Notes: a model not told the origin generated them from the sequence alone. A stretch of DNA of 64,000 nucleotides from Acidicapsa ligni (GCF_025685655.1 NZ_JAGSYG010000002.1:62001-126000), one strand, 5' to 3'; positions 54,464 through 63,190 are shown, numbered from the stretch's first letter. Made by a program: numbers and translations.

Positions 54464-54925
54464 TTAAAAGGAGACGTCGGCGGGCTGCGTGACTTTGAGT
54501 ACGGATTGATCGCCGGTAAGTTTTTTCCACGCTACGCGGATGGCTTCGATTTTGGCTTCGGTCTGTGGGCTTTCCTGATAGTCGATGACCAGCAGTTTGG
54601 AGCGGATACGTTCCGGCGTAGTGGCGTTCCGGCCCTGCCACTGTCCGTAGACGTCGATCACGCTCAGGCCATCGGGAAATCTAGGCGTGACTTCCTTATC
54701 CAGAAATGCGCGCCATCTGGCTTCGGTAATGCCTTTCTCCGGTGCATCCGAGGGGCCGAGGCCAAAGTACAGTTTGGTATCGACCCAGCCTTGTGTCCGG
54801 GCGGGATGAGCTGCATCCCCATGCAGGGTTGGGCTCACCGGCGCTTGCGAGGACAGGGAATAACGGCCAATGCCGAGCAGGGACAGCGATAGTAGAGCGA
54901 CGAAAAGGAGAGACTTCATCTTCAT
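54464..54925 (-). CDS. exported DUF3574 family protein
   Basis: A 153-residue protein with a signal peptide (~1-25, MKMKSLLFVALLSLSLLGIG). The rest matches DUF3574: LYFGLGPSDAPEKGITEARW, FLDKEVTPRFPDGLSVIDVY, GQWQGRN, and a C-terminal SVLKVTQPADVSF, where relatives commonly have a Cys in place of the Asp. The function of this domain is not established. The start at ATG 54925 follows AAGGA at eight bases; a longer frame to 54949 is unlikely. It lies between the cytochrome c gene and mqnC on the same strand. Confidence 0.85.
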   Translation of the reverse strand: MKMKSLLFVALLSLSLLGIGRYSLSSQAPVSPTLHGDAAHPARTQGWVDTKLYFGLGPSDAPEKGITEARWRAFLDKEVTPRFPDGLSVIDVYGQWQGRNATTPERIRSKLLVIDYQESPQTEAKIEAIRVAWKKLTGDQSVLKVTQPADVSF

Positions 54926-54998
54926 CGAAGGAATCCTTACAGGTAACAATTTGGGCAGGTAACGATTTTGTGCCGAGGGGGACTTTTTCTGGTTGAAA

Positions 54999-55580
54999 CT
55001 ACTTTACGGCACTGGACTGGTTGCCGGGTTGATTAACGGGCTGGCCGGGCGTGAAGTTCAGAGGCTCCTTCAGCAAGGTTATTGCTTCGGGAGGCAGAGG
55101 CTTGTCGGCATTGGCGAGCAGCACGCTGACCTGCCACATCTGCGTTTCGGACAGGACGCCTTTGTAGGCAGGCATCCCGGAGAGGCGAATGCCATTGGAG
55201 ACTTTCCAATAGGTTTCTCCGGCCGGGTCGTCGCTCACGCCTACGACTTCGCCATGATGCTTTTCCCAAAGCGGGGGCGCGTCGGGAAACATGTGTCCGC
55301 CGGCTGCGGAGGGGGTGCTGGAGACTCCGTGACAGAAGGCGCATTGCTCGCGGTAGATATGGGCTCCGGCGATGAAATTTGCTTCGTTCGGCTCGATCGG
55401 CACTGTGCGGGGTATCTCTCTGTCGATCCGATTGTGGAGGGCAATTTCGGCGAGTTGCCGTTCAAAGGGCAGCGCGTCATCGCTTGCCGCAACCGGGGGA
55501 TGGCCGTGATGGAACCAGACAAATGCCACTGCGGGAAGAAGCAGGATTCCGATGATAATTCCCAGGAAAATTCGCATCAT
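54999..55580 (-). CDS. membrane-anchored or exported mono-heme cytochrome c
   Basis: A 193-residue class I cytochrome c. N-terminal TM or uncleaved signal (~1-25, MMRIFLGIIIGILLLPAVAF); heme attachment motif CAFCH (~110); axial Met in GIRLSGMPAYKG (~163). The domain from NFIAGAHIYREQCAFCHG to MWQVSVLLANADKPLP is compact and single-heme, so it is probably a periplasmic electron carrier. The start at ATG 55580 (or the adjacent ATG 55577) has GGAGG ten bases upstream; the frame is open to 55610. It begins a co-directional run that ends at 52670. Confidence 0.9.
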   Translation of the reverse strand: MMRIFLGIIIGILLLPAVAFVWFHHGHPPVAASDDALPFERQLAEIALHNRIDREIPRTVPIEPNEANFIAGAHIYREQCAFCHGVSSTPSAAGGHMFPDAPPLWEKHHGEVVGVSDDPAGETYWKVSNGIRLSGMPAYKGVLSETQMWQVSVLLANADKPLPPEAITLLKEPLNFTPGQPVNQPGNQSSAVK

Positions 55581-55813
55581 CTGAAACGGAACCTCCAGTT
55601 TCTCAACCATACTAGCGGACTATCAACCCGATGGCGAACCTGGTGCGGCTACTGATTTATTTATGACCTGCAGTTTGTCCCGATCTGGATGCCGGGTTTT
55701 TTCTGCAGGTTTTCCGCATAGGGGAATTAGTATTCATTGCACTACTCCATTTGTATCGGCTGGTTGATGAATTCGGTGAGTCTGGCGGAGAGATTGGAAA
55801 GAGGGATATTGCA

Positions 55814-56563
55814 ATGGCAGATCACACAAACATGAAGCTGGGCCGCAAGTCCATTCGGACGGACAGCCGCACCCTGCAACTTGGGAAATATATCGGGGCC
55901 GGGCTGCCGGCTGCTCCTGCTGCTGCTGACTGGACCAAGGGCATTCAGAAGTGGGGCATGATGCTCAATGACAAACTGGGCGACTGCACGATTGCCAGTG
56001 TGGCCCATGCGGTCCAGGTCTGGTCGGCGAATACAGCGGGCGAGATTACGGTGCCTGATGCGCAGGTGTTGGAATACTTCGAGCAATGGGATGGATACAA
56101 GCCGAGCGATCCCAGCACTGATGCTGGCGGAGTTGAGCTGAATGTGTTGACCCGATGGCGAAAGGGGGCTTTCGATACGCACAAACTGATCGCTTTTGCC
56201 GATGTGGCGATTACCAATCTGGAAGAGGTGCGACAGGCGATTCACCTCTTTGGCGGTGTGTACATCGGCGTTGGTCTGCCTATTACGGCGCAGACGCAGG
56301 ATGTCTGGGACGTTGTGAAGGATGGCGGGGCGCACGCAAAGGCGGGTAGCTGGGGCGGCCATGCTGTCTTTGTGCCCAAGTATGATGCTCACGGCTTTAC
56401 CTGCATCACGTGGGGAGCAACCAAGACGATGACCAATGCGTTCTGGGAAAAATATGTCGATGAGGCGCATGCTTTGCTGAGCCATGACTGGCTGGCGCGT
56501 AAGGGTGCTCCTTCGGGGTTCAAACTGGATGAGCTGAAGGCAGATCTGGCGCTGATTCACTAA
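55814..56563 (+). CDS. papain-like fold protein, possible cysteine peptidase
   Basis: A 249-residue cytoplasmic protein (no signal peptide). A likely nucleophile is in LNDKLGDCTIASVAHAVQVW (Cys ~60), a catalytic-type His in SWGGHAVFVPKYD, and a following THR/Trp strand (FTCITWGATKTMTNAFWEKY) where papain-like enzymes carry the third residue. I recognise the pattern but not a named family, so activity is inferred. The start at ATG 55814 follows GAGGG; the frame opens further upstream at 55751. It has no obvious partner genes. Confidence 0.7.
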   Translation: MADHTNMKLGRKSIRTDSRTLQLGKYIGAGLPAAPAAADWTKGIQKWGMMLNDKLGDCTIASVAHAVQVWSANTAGEITVPDAQVLEYFEQWDGYKPSDPSTDAGGVELNVLTRWRKGAFDTHKLIAFADVAITNLEEVRQAIHLFGGVYIGVGLPITAQTQDVWDVVKDGGAHAKAGSWGGHAVFVPKYDAHGFTCITWGATKTMTNAFWEKYVDEAHALLSHDWLARKGAPSGFKLDELKADLALIH

Positions 56564-56917
56564 GCTGATTCGGGAAATCGGGTCGGGCGGAATTGGGCTG
56601 GATGGCGCCTGGGCGCAGGATATTCAATGGTTTCCGGAAGGGTTTCTGGAATTCGCGATACCGAAACGGTAGTTGAAACCGTCTTACCGCTGTCACTCTT
56701 TGTTGTTGCATCTGCGATGAAGGGCTCGAACCAGAAGACGCGCTATACGTGTGTGCGGAGTGGCTGTTCGCGTGGACCTGATCTGCTTTCGGGTCTTCTT
56801 TCGGAGCCTCTTTCAGGTTCTGGCAATACGGGGCTGGCCCCTAAGGTGATTTAATACGAAAGGGGCTGCTGCCATATTGGCGCGGTTCTCGATCGCTGTG
56901 GAGGAATCCCGATACCG
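56564..56917. other. intergenic gap, no gene seen
   Basis: A frame at 56627-56854 has no recognisable motif or good start signal. The short palindrome GGGGCTGGCCCC lies near 56830. The promoter and leader of the beta-barrel gene at 56918 are expected here; GGAGG is 13 bases before its ATG. Confidence 0.4.
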
Positions 56918-57667
56918 ATGTTTTCGTTTAAAAATTCTGTTCTTTTGCTTGTTCTTACCGCGTCTGCAACCCTGGGTTTACAGGCACAAGACAGCAGCTC
57001 ACAACCGCAGCAGCCTGCTGCCGCCGCACCAACGCCGACTCAGCAGTCCATGACCGTTCAGGCGCGTATTCGCGCTCGCAGGGAACAGCGTCGCGCTACG
57101 GCTATCCATGATGTATACAGCCATCTGTACGAGGTGTATCTCGGTGGAGGGTATACGCGCACGATTCCTGGGCCTGGCGCGGTACCGGGAAAGGGTCTGC
57201 AACATCTGAATGAGTACGGCTGGAATCTGGGCGTTAGCCGCTATTACACCGAAAAGTTCGGCGTTACGCTGGATGGACGTGGATTGTATGGACCGGCCTA
57301 CGTTGGACCGAACGCGATTTCGGGAAGCTCCATTACGGAGCCGCGCATCAGCCAGTATGAGGCCCTGATCGGACCGACTTACCGCTTCGTGCTCCACCCC
57401 AAATACTCGATCTCCGGCAGGATCATGGGTGGTATCGCTTATGGGAATTTCTCCAGCGATACGGCGACTTTTGGCCCCACTGCACTGGGGCTTTATGGAA
57501 ATGGACCAGCGGGTGCCTTCAGCGCCAGCGTTCCATTTGAGTACAACGTGAATCCGAGTGTCGGTATTCGTATCGCGCCGGAGTATCTGCTGACTACTTT
57601 TGGTTCGTCGATTCAGAATGGCCGTGGAGTTACTGCCGGTGTAGTCGTTCGTTTTGGCAAGCTATAA
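56918..57667 (+). CDS. outer-membrane beta-barrel protein
   Basis: A 249-residue exported protein with a signal peptide (~1-23, LLLVLTASATLGLQAQ), a Gln/Pro/Ala-rich linker, and a barrel region (~65-249) of alternating strands: YEVYLGGGYTRTIPGPG, NLGVSRYYTEKFGVTLDGRG, YRFVLHPKYSISGRIMGGI and VGIRIAPEYLLTTF. It ends in VVVRFGKL. A small OmpW/OmpA-like barrel is likely; the substrate or role is unknown. It is a different family member from the barrel gene at 19453. A very strong terminator follows. Confidence 0.8.
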   Translation: MFSFKNSVLLLVLTASATLGLQAQDSSSQPQQPAAAAPTPTQQSMTVQARIRARREQRRATAIHDVYSHLYEVYLGGGYTRTIPGPGAVPGKGLQHLNEYGWNLGVSRYYTEKFGVTLDGRGLYGPAYVGPNAISGSSITEPRISQYEALIGPTYRFVLHPKYSISGRIMGGIAYGNFSSDTATFGPTALGLYGNGPAGAFSASVPFEYNVNPSVGIRIAPEYLLTTFGSSIQNGRGVTAGVVVRFGKL

Positions 57668-57699
57668 GGTTCAGCATCTTCGGGTAGTTATCGAGTTAT

Positions 57700-57748
57700 A
57701 AGCATAAGGCGCGAACAGATTGAATCCTGTTCGCGCCTTATGCTTTTT
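57700..57748 (+). terminator. terminator after the beta-barrel gene
   Basis: A perfect 19-bp stem AAGCATAAGGCGCGAACAG / CTGTTCGCGCCTTATGCTT with an eight-base loop and a following TTTC. It is the strongest hairpin in the window. It also lies 15 bases from the convergent fumarase end. Confidence 0.93.
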
Positions 57749-57763
57749 CAATTTGCGGAGGAG

Positions 57764-59275
57764 TTATTGCAGGATGGGAACTCCGGCAATTCGCTGTTGC
57801 CACTCGGCTGGGCCAGTGTTGTGAACGCTTGTTCCTTTGGAATCGACGGCGACGGTGACAGGCATATTTTCTACGTCGAATTCGTAGATTGCTTCCATGC
57901 CCAGGTCTTCAAAGGCCAGTAATTTTGAGCCGCGAATCGCCTTTGACACCAGGTAGGCTGCGCCGCCTACAGCCATGAGATAGACGGCTCCGAATTCGCG
58001 AATAGCTTCAATGGCTGTCGGGCCGCGCTCGGCCTTGCCAACCATGCCCAGCAGACCGGTTTCGGCGAGCATCTGGCGGGTGAACTTGTCCATGCGCGTG
58101 GCGGTGGTTGGGCCAGCCGGGCCAACGACTTCTTCGCGGACGGGATCTACCGGGCCTACGTAGTAGATGAAACGGTCCTTGAAGTCGACGGGCAGTTTTT
58201 CACCGCGATTGAGGATGTCGGTCATGCGTTTATGCGCGGCGTCGCGTCCTGTGAGCAGCTTGCCGCTGAGGAGGAGTACTTCGCCGGGCTTCCATGACTC
58301 AGCTTCGGCGCGAGTCACCGTGTTGAGGTTTACCGGGCGCGCTTTGGAGACATCGTAAGTCAGCCTGGGCCAGTCCTCGAGAGACGGTGGATCGAGATAC
58401 ACGGGACCGGAGCCATCGAGTACGAAGTGTGCGTGGCGGGTTGCCGCGCAGTTGGGAATCATGGCTACAGGCAGATTGGCGGCGTGGCAGGGGGAATCCA
58501 GCACTTTCACGTCGAGAACGGTAGTTAGACCGCCCAGACCCTGGGCACCGATGCCGAGACGGTTTACCTTGTCATACAACTCGATGCGCAGTTCTTCGGC
58601 ACGGTTTTTGGGGCCACGCGCGATGAGCTGTTGTATGTCGATGTCATCCATCAGAGATCGCTTGGCGAGCAGCATTGCCTTCTCCGCAGTGCCGCCGATG
58701 CCGATACCCAGCATGCCTGGCGGGCACCAGCCTGCGCCCATTGTGGGGACAGTCTTAAGCACCCATTCAACGACAGAGTCGGACGGATTGAGCATGACGA
58801 ATTTGCTCTTGGCCTCGGAGCCGCCGCCTTTGGCTGCTACGGTTATATCGACCGTGTTGCCGCGCACCAGTTCAACATTTACGACGCTCGGGGTGTTGTC
58901 TCTGGTGTTCTTGCGGGCTCCCGCAGGATCGGCCAGAATGGAGCCGCGCAGCTTGTTATCTGGATCGAGATAGGCCCGCCGGACGCCTTCGTCACACATG
59001 GCCTGTAGATCGAGTTCTGAATCGAAGCGTACGTCCATCCCGACCTTGAGGAAGACATTCACGATGCCTGTGTCCTGGCAGATGGGCCGATGACCTTCGG
59101 CGCACATGCGGCTGTTGATCAGGATCTGCGCCATCGCATCCTTGGCCGCGTGAGATTGCTCCTTTTCATAGGCAGCGGCGAGGCTGGTGATGTAGTGTAC
59201 TGGATGGTAGTAGCTGATGTACTGCAATGCGCCTGCAACACTCGCAATAAAATCTTCCTGCCGAATGACCGTCAT
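57764..59275 (-). CDS. fumA: fumarate hydratase class I
   Basis: A 503-residue iron-sulfur fumarase that interconverts fumarate and malate. Cluster Cys residues are in MCAEGHRPICQDTGI (~105) and MIPNCAATRHAHF (~280); the third is probably upstream of MLGIGIGGTAEKAM. The N-terminal alpha domain and C-terminal beta domain (YYVGPVDPVREEVVGPAGPTTATRMD) are fused in one chain, as in the E. coli FumA/FumB type rather than two-subunit enzymes. The ATG follows GGAG at eight bases. No other TCA gene is adjacent. Confidence 0.94.
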   Translation of the reverse strand: MTVIRQEDFIASVAGALQYISYYHPVHYITSLAAAYEKEQSHAAKDAMAQILINSRMCAEGHRPICQDTGIVNVFLKVGMDVRFDSELDLQAMCDEGVRRAYLDPDNKLRGSILADPAGARKNTRDNTPSVVNVELVRGNTVDITVAAKGGGSEAKSKFVMLNPSDSVVEWVLKTVPTMGAGWCPPGMLGIGIGGTAEKAMLLAKRSLMDDIDIQQLIARGPKNRAEELRIELYDKVNRLGIGAQGLGGLTTVLDVKVLDSPCHAANLPVAMIPNCAATRHAHFVLDGSGPVYLDPPSLEDWPRLTYDVSKARPVNLNTVTRAEAESWKPGEVLLLSGKLLTGRDAAHKRMTDILNRGEKLPVDFKDRFIYYVGPVDPVREEVVGPAGPTTATRMDKFTRQMLAETGLLGMVGKAERGPTAIEAIREFGAVYLMAVGGAAYLVSKAIRGSKLLAFEDLGMEAIYEFDVENMPVTVAVDSKGTSVHNTGPAEWQQRIAGVPILQ

Positions 59276-59399
59276 GAGAAAAGCTCCTCAAATCGCTACC
59301 CCACTAGGGTAAAGGATGTGGGCTATCGCTGGCATATTACGAAAATGTCGGTATTGGTTCAGTTTGGATAATTGTCCTTTTATGAAGAGCGGCAGAAGC

Positions 59400-59429
59400 A
59401 GATTCCCTGCGGGAATGATAGACAGAAAG
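59400..59429 (+). repeat. dispersed hairpin repeat, copy d
   Basis: GATTCCCTGCGGGAATGATA followed by GACAGAAAGG and CAACGG-type hexamers. It lies between the fumarase start and the vapC stop. It differs from copies b and c by one base in the AATGA(T/C)A segment. Confidence 0.8.
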
Positions 59430-59445
59430 GCAACGGCTAAGAGCA

Positions 59446-59835
59446 TTAGGGCTTGCGAATATCGGTGTGAATGAAGTCATTGCCTTTGTAGAGCAGCGGT
59501 TCTCGCTTGTCGCGAGCCAGTGCATAGGCAAAGCAGTCGCCGAAGTTGAGGTTAGCCCGGTGTCCGCTGCCGCGGCCGTAGTCGCGGTAGGCCTGGCGAG
59601 CGATTCGGGCCTGTTGAACGGTGAAAGGCTCAATCTCAATATGCGTTGCTTCGAGGATGGCATCGAAACGAGCTCGTAGTAATGGATCTTTATATCCGTC
59701 CACGACGATGCTGGCTTCGAGGTAAGTAGCTGCGGAGATTTTGACAGATCGCGATTCCAGTATTGCGGCCTTGAATGCCTGGGCCTCCGGTTCTTCTCTA
59801 AGTATTGCGATTAATGCCGAGGAGTCGAGGATCAT
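59446..59835 (-). CDS. vapC: VapC-type PIN-domain toxin
   Basis: A 129-residue PIN-domain ribonuclease, the toxin of a type II toxin-antitoxin module. Acidic residues of the active site are in MILDSSALIAIL (Asp4), the ATYLEASIV segment (Glu), and NFGDCFAYALARD with two conserved Asp. The C-terminus (EPLLYKGNDFIHTDI) is family typical. The start overlaps the antitoxin stop by four bases (ATGA), so expression is translationally coupled. The cleavage target (tRNA or mRNA) is not predictable from sequence. Confidence 0.92.
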   Translation of the reverse strand: MILDSSALIAILREEPEAQAFKAAILESRSVKISAATYLEASIVVDGYKDPLLRARFDAILEATHIEIEPFTVQQARIARQAYRDYGRGSGHRANLNFGDCFAYALARDKREPLLYKGNDFIHTDIRKP

Positions 59836-60086
59836 ATCGGGAGTCCCGTTTCCGGATCGTATAACGCGTCTATCAGCTCCGTGGAAGTGGGTCCGTCCTT
59901 CATCAAAACGGCGGTTTCACGCGTTACCTCATCCAGCCACTTCGCTAATTCAGCTTTTGGATTGGGCTGCTCCAGTTGCGCTTTTACTGCAAGGGTGATT
60001 GCACCAGTCATGCTTTGTCCAGTGCGCTTGCTCAGTTCTCTTACCAATCGAACCGTTTCTTCGTTCTTTATATTCAGGCTCGTCAT
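59832..60086 (-). CDS. vapB: VapB-type antitoxin
   Basis: An 84-residue small protein. The N-terminus (TSLNIKNEETVRLVRELSKR) is a ribbon-helix-helix-like DNA-binding segment of the PSK/Rv0623 type, followed by a helical part that should wrap the toxin. It is encoded first, overlapping vapC by four bases, as is normal for such modules. The ATG follows AAAGGTAGACA. Three repeated TCTACC sites upstream (60089-60123) may be its operator. It probably represses its own promoter. Confidence 0.88.
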   Translation of the reverse strand: MTSLNIKNEETVRLVRELSKRTGQSMTGAITLAVKAQLEQPNPKAELAKWLDEVTRETAVLMKDGPTSTELIDALYDPETGLPI

Positions 60087-60088
60087 TG

Positions 60089-60123
60089 TCTACCTTTCTA
60101 CCAGTATTATCTATAATTCTACC
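60089..60123. promoter_or_regulatory. TCTACC repeats in the vapB promoter region
   Basis: Three direct copies of TCTACC (60089-60094, 60097-60102, 60118-60123); on the minus strand GGTAGA. The outer pair are separated by 21 bp centre to centre from the middle copy, about two helical turns. GATAAT (minus strand, 60106-60111) between them could be a -10 box. Consistent with autoregulation by VapBC; the role is inferred. Confidence 0.45.
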
Positions 60124-60196
60124 ATCCGTGGTGTTTTCCTTAAGCTTGATGGGGGTTGTGCAGGTGAGAAATCCTGCAATGCCATAATCTAAGAGA

Positions 60197-61276
60197 ATGA
60201 GCGATGCCATTTTGGAATCGGGTGCGGGGCTGGCAGGCGGCGACACTCCCGGCGAAATTTACGATGTACTGGTCATTGGGGCGGGGCCGACGGGGCTTGC
60301 CTGCGCTATTGACGCGCAGAATGCAGGCTTTCGCGTGGTTCTGGTGGAGAAGGGCTGCATCTGCAATTCGCTCTACCATTACCCTTCGCACATGACTTTT
60401 TTCACCACGCCGGAGCTGCTGGAGATCGGCAACATTCCTTTTCCCAGCCCCAATCCCAAGCCCAACCGCAATGAGGCGCTGCAGTATTACCGGCAGGTCG
60501 CGGCGTATTACAAGCTGGAAGTGCGGCAGTATCATCGCGTGGAGCAGGTGACGGGTTCAGACGGACAGTTTGTTGTGCATACGCGCGACCGTTTTGAGCG
60601 TAGTGGACGAATCGTGGCGCGCAAGTTAGTGATCGCGACCGGTTATTACGATCTGCCGAATTACCTTGGAATTCCGGGGGAGAATCTCTCGAAGGTGATG
60701 CATTATTACGACGATCCGCATCCCTATTCCGACCTGGAGATTTTGGTGATTGGCGGTAAAAATTCTGCGGCGATTGCTGCCCTGGAGCTGTGGCGGCATG
60801 GGGCGCGTGTGACGCTTGTGCATCGCGGCCCGGATATTCATCGTCACGTGAAATACTGGATCAAGCCTGATATCGAAAATCGCATCAAGAATGGCGAGAT
60901 TACCGCTTATTTCGATTCGCAGGTAGCGGAGATCTCAATCGATTCTGTACGGCTGGAGACTCCATCGGGGGAGCGTATTCTTAGCAACGATTTTGTCTTT
61001 GCGCTGGTGGGCTATCATCCTGATTTTTCTTTTATAGAGAGCCTCGGAGTACGGTCGAAAGGGCCGGATCGGCTGCCGGTTTGCGATCCTGAGTCGCTGG
61101 AGAGCAATGTTCCCGGCATCTATCTGGCAGGGGTGATCGTGGCGGGAGCGCGCACCAATGAAATCTTTATCGAGAATGGCCGCTTTCACGGCGGACAAAT
61201 TACTGCAGATCTTGTGAAAAAGCGAGCCGCTGGGCCCTTTTCTACGTCACAATTGTTAAATATTCCAGTCCTATAA
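60197..61276 (+). CDS. ypdA: YpdA-family putative bacillithiol disulfide reductase
   Basis: A 359-residue flavin-dependent NADPH reductase proposed to reduce bacillithiol disulfide. Two dinucleotide-binding motifs are seen: VIGAGPTGLACAIDAQNAGF (~22-41) for FAD and VIGGKNSAAIAALELWRHG (~178) for NADPH. The segments NSLYHYPSHMTFFTTPELLE and ALVGYHPDFSFIESLG are diagnostic for YpdA. There is no CxxC redox pair of the thioredoxin-reductase kind, as is normal for the family. Together with bshC it supports a bacillithiol thiol system. The sensor kinase gene starts 18 bases downstream. Confidence 0.9.
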   Translation: MSDAILESGAGLAGGDTPGEIYDVLVIGAGPTGLACAIDAQNAGFRVVLVEKGCICNSLYHYPSHMTFFTTPELLEIGNIPFPSPNPKPNRNEALQYYRQVAAYYKLEVRQYHRVEQVTGSDGQFVVHTRDRFERSGRIVARKLVIATGYYDLPNYLGIPGENLSKVMHYYDDPHPYSDLEILVIGGKNSAAIAALELWRHGARVTLVHRGPDIHRHVKYWIKPDIENRIKNGEITAYFDSQVAEISIDSVRLETPSGERILSNDFVFALVGYHPDFSFIESLGVRSKGPDRLPVCDPESLESNVPGIYLAGVIVAGARTNEIFIENGRFHGGQITADLVKKRAAGPFSTSQLLNIPVL

Positions 61277-61294
61277 GCCGGGAGAGGGACAGCC

Positions 61295-63190
61295 ATGAGA
61301 GCTAGCGTGAGGGTCCGGGGATGGCCTCGTTCCATCAAGTTTCAGCTTCTGGCTGGACTGGTGCTTCTGGAGACGCTTTCTCTCCTGTTATTCGGGGTGC
61401 TGCTGATTCATCGCCAGTCGCGTGAGACTTATTTTCGCGCGCAACAGCGGTTAGGGCGTCAGTGCGACACGCTGGTTTTGCAAATCAGAGATGCACTGCA
61501 GGCCGGTCGTCCGGAGATGATTGGCGCCTCGCTGCATATGGTGGGTTCTGCGCCCAATGTTGCCATTGCCAAGGTGTCGGATGTCGATAACAAGATCCTC
61601 TATGTAAACAAAGGGGTGCCTGCGGGGCATGCGTTGACACCGGCAGAGCGCAGCCAGATTCCGCTGATGGTGCTCAATATATCCCATGTCTTCAAGATCG
61701 GCCCGGATGTATGGGAGTCGGCGAAGCCGATTTATTTCCAGGGCAAATTGTTTGGGTTCATCTGGGTGCAAATGGATCCGGCCTGGGATCGCGGCCAGTT
61801 GATCTTTTTGCTGCACTCCATCACACTGTTTGGCTTTATCTGGATCGCGACATCGGTTCTTATGGCATGGGGATTGGCCCGGTCGATTACCGGACCGCTT
61901 GCTGTGCTTCACCGGGGGACGCGGGCATTGATGGAATCTCCTGAAAGCCACACCAGCTTTCCGCTGCCGGTAACTGTGCATAACGAGATTGGGGACCTGA
62001 TTGAGGCGTTTAACCGCATGATGGCCTCAATCGAAGAACAGCGCTCCGGGCTGAGCGATACTCTCTCATTGCTTGATTCCATGCTGGCGAATGCGCCTAT
62101 TGGGTTGGCCTTTTTTGACCGCCGCTGCCGGTTTGTGCGGGTCAATCGGATTTTTGCCGACACTACGGGAATTCCGCTGAGCCGGCATCTTGGGCGGCCA
62201 CTGTCGGAGGTTTTGCCGGCCGCTGTTGCACTCCAATTGGAAAAGACGATTCTGGGTGTCTTTGAAAATGACGAGCCGGTACGCGATCTGGAGTTGACGG
62301 GGACGGCGTTGGGAACCACTCGTCCGTGGACATGGATTACCTCTGCGTATCCGATCCGCACCACGCCCAGCCAGGTTCGCTGGGTTGGGTTGATCGTGAT
62401 GGACGCGAGCGACCGCAAGCGCGGCGAGGAAGCGCTGCGTAAGACGGAGAAACTGGCTGCGACCGGCAGGCTGGCTGCCTCCATCGCACACGAAATCAAC
62501 AATCCTCTGGAGGCGATCACGAACCTGTTGTACCTGCTGATCAACTATTCGGGACTGGAAGAGCCAGCCCTGGGTTATGCGGTCATGGCGGATCACGAGG
62601 TTCGGCGCATCTCGGAGATCACCCAGCAGACGTTGCGGTTTTACCGGCAGTCCACGCTGCCTGCGTTGGCCAATCTCTCGGAATTGCTCGATTCGGTGCT
62701 GAGCCTGCACCAGGGACGGCTGCGCAACCTGGGGATTGAAGTCAAGCGGAAATATGATGCGAAGACCACGCTCTATTGTTTTGCAGGAGAACTGCGGCAG
62801 GTGTTTGCCAACCTGGTAGGCAACGCGATTGACGCGATGCCGGAGGGTGGGCGGTTGGAGGTTCGAGCGCGACGCTCCCGAGACTGGAGCAATCCGTCGC
62901 GCACCGGAGTTCGCTTCCAGGTGGCGGATACGGGGTCCGGTATGCAGCCAGAGGTGCGCAAGCATATCTTTGAGCCTTTTTTCACGACCAAGGAAGTGAC
63001 CGGAACAGGACTCGGGTTGTGGGTGAGTTGGGAGATCGTGGTCAAGCACCACGGTTCGATTCGCGTGCGAAGCAGGTCGAATGCAGATGGAGGCAAGTCC
63101 GGTACGGCCTTTGAGCTGTTCTTTCCGGATGAGCCAGAGTTGGTCACTGCGCAGGAAGTAGAACAGGCGGAGATATCCGCGCCTGCCTGA
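61295..63190 (+). CDS. sensor histidine kinase with HAMP and PAS domains
   Basis: A 631-residue membrane kinase. TM1 ~17-37, extracytoplasmic sensor ~38-165, TM2 ~168-193, HAMP ~195-247, a PAS domain ~255-375 (MLANAPIGLAFFDRRCRFVR), HisKA with His399 in AASIAHEINNPLEAI, and a HATPase domain with N-box (VFANLVGNAIDAMPEGG), G1 (DTGSGM), F-box (FEPFFTTK) and G2 (GTGLGL). It phosphorylates an unknown response regulator; none is adjacent. The ATG follows GGGAGAGGG. The close spacing behind ypdA suggests a shared transcript and perhaps a link to redox sensing, which is inference. Confidence 0.93.
   Translation: MRASVRVRGWPRSIKFQLLAGLVLLETLSLLLFGVLLIHRQSRETYFRAQQRLGRQCDTLVLQIRDALQAGRPEMIGASLHMVGSAPNVAIAKVSDVDNKILYVNKGVPAGHALTPAERSQIPLMVLNISHVFKIGPDVWESAKPIYFQGKLFGFIWVQMDPAWDRGQLIFLLHSITLFGFIWIATSVLMAWGLARSITGPLAVLHRGTRALMESPESHTSFPLPVTVHNEIGDLIEAFNRMMASIEEQRSGLSDTLSLLDSMLANAPIGLAFFDRRCRFVRVNRIFADTTGIPLSRHLGRPLSEVLPAAVALQLEKTILGVFENDEPVRDLELTGTALGTTRPWTWITSAYPIRTTPSQVRWVGLIVMDASDRKRGEEALRKTEKLAATGRLAASIAHEINNPLEAITNLLYLLINYSGLEEPALGYAVMADHEVRRISEITQQTLRFYRQSTLPALANLSELLDSVLSLHQGRLRNLGIEVKRKYDAKTTLYCFAGELRQVFANLVGNAIDAMPEGGRLEVRARRSRDWSNPSRTGVRFQVADTGSGMQPEVRKHIFEPFFTTKEVTGTGLGLWVSWEIVVKHHGSIRVRSRSNADGGKSGTAFELFFPDEPELVTAQEVEQAEISAPA

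Noticed and set aside
56627-56854. 75-codon frame upstream of the beta-barrel gene
   Set aside because: No motif or ribosome binding site; could be part of the leader region.
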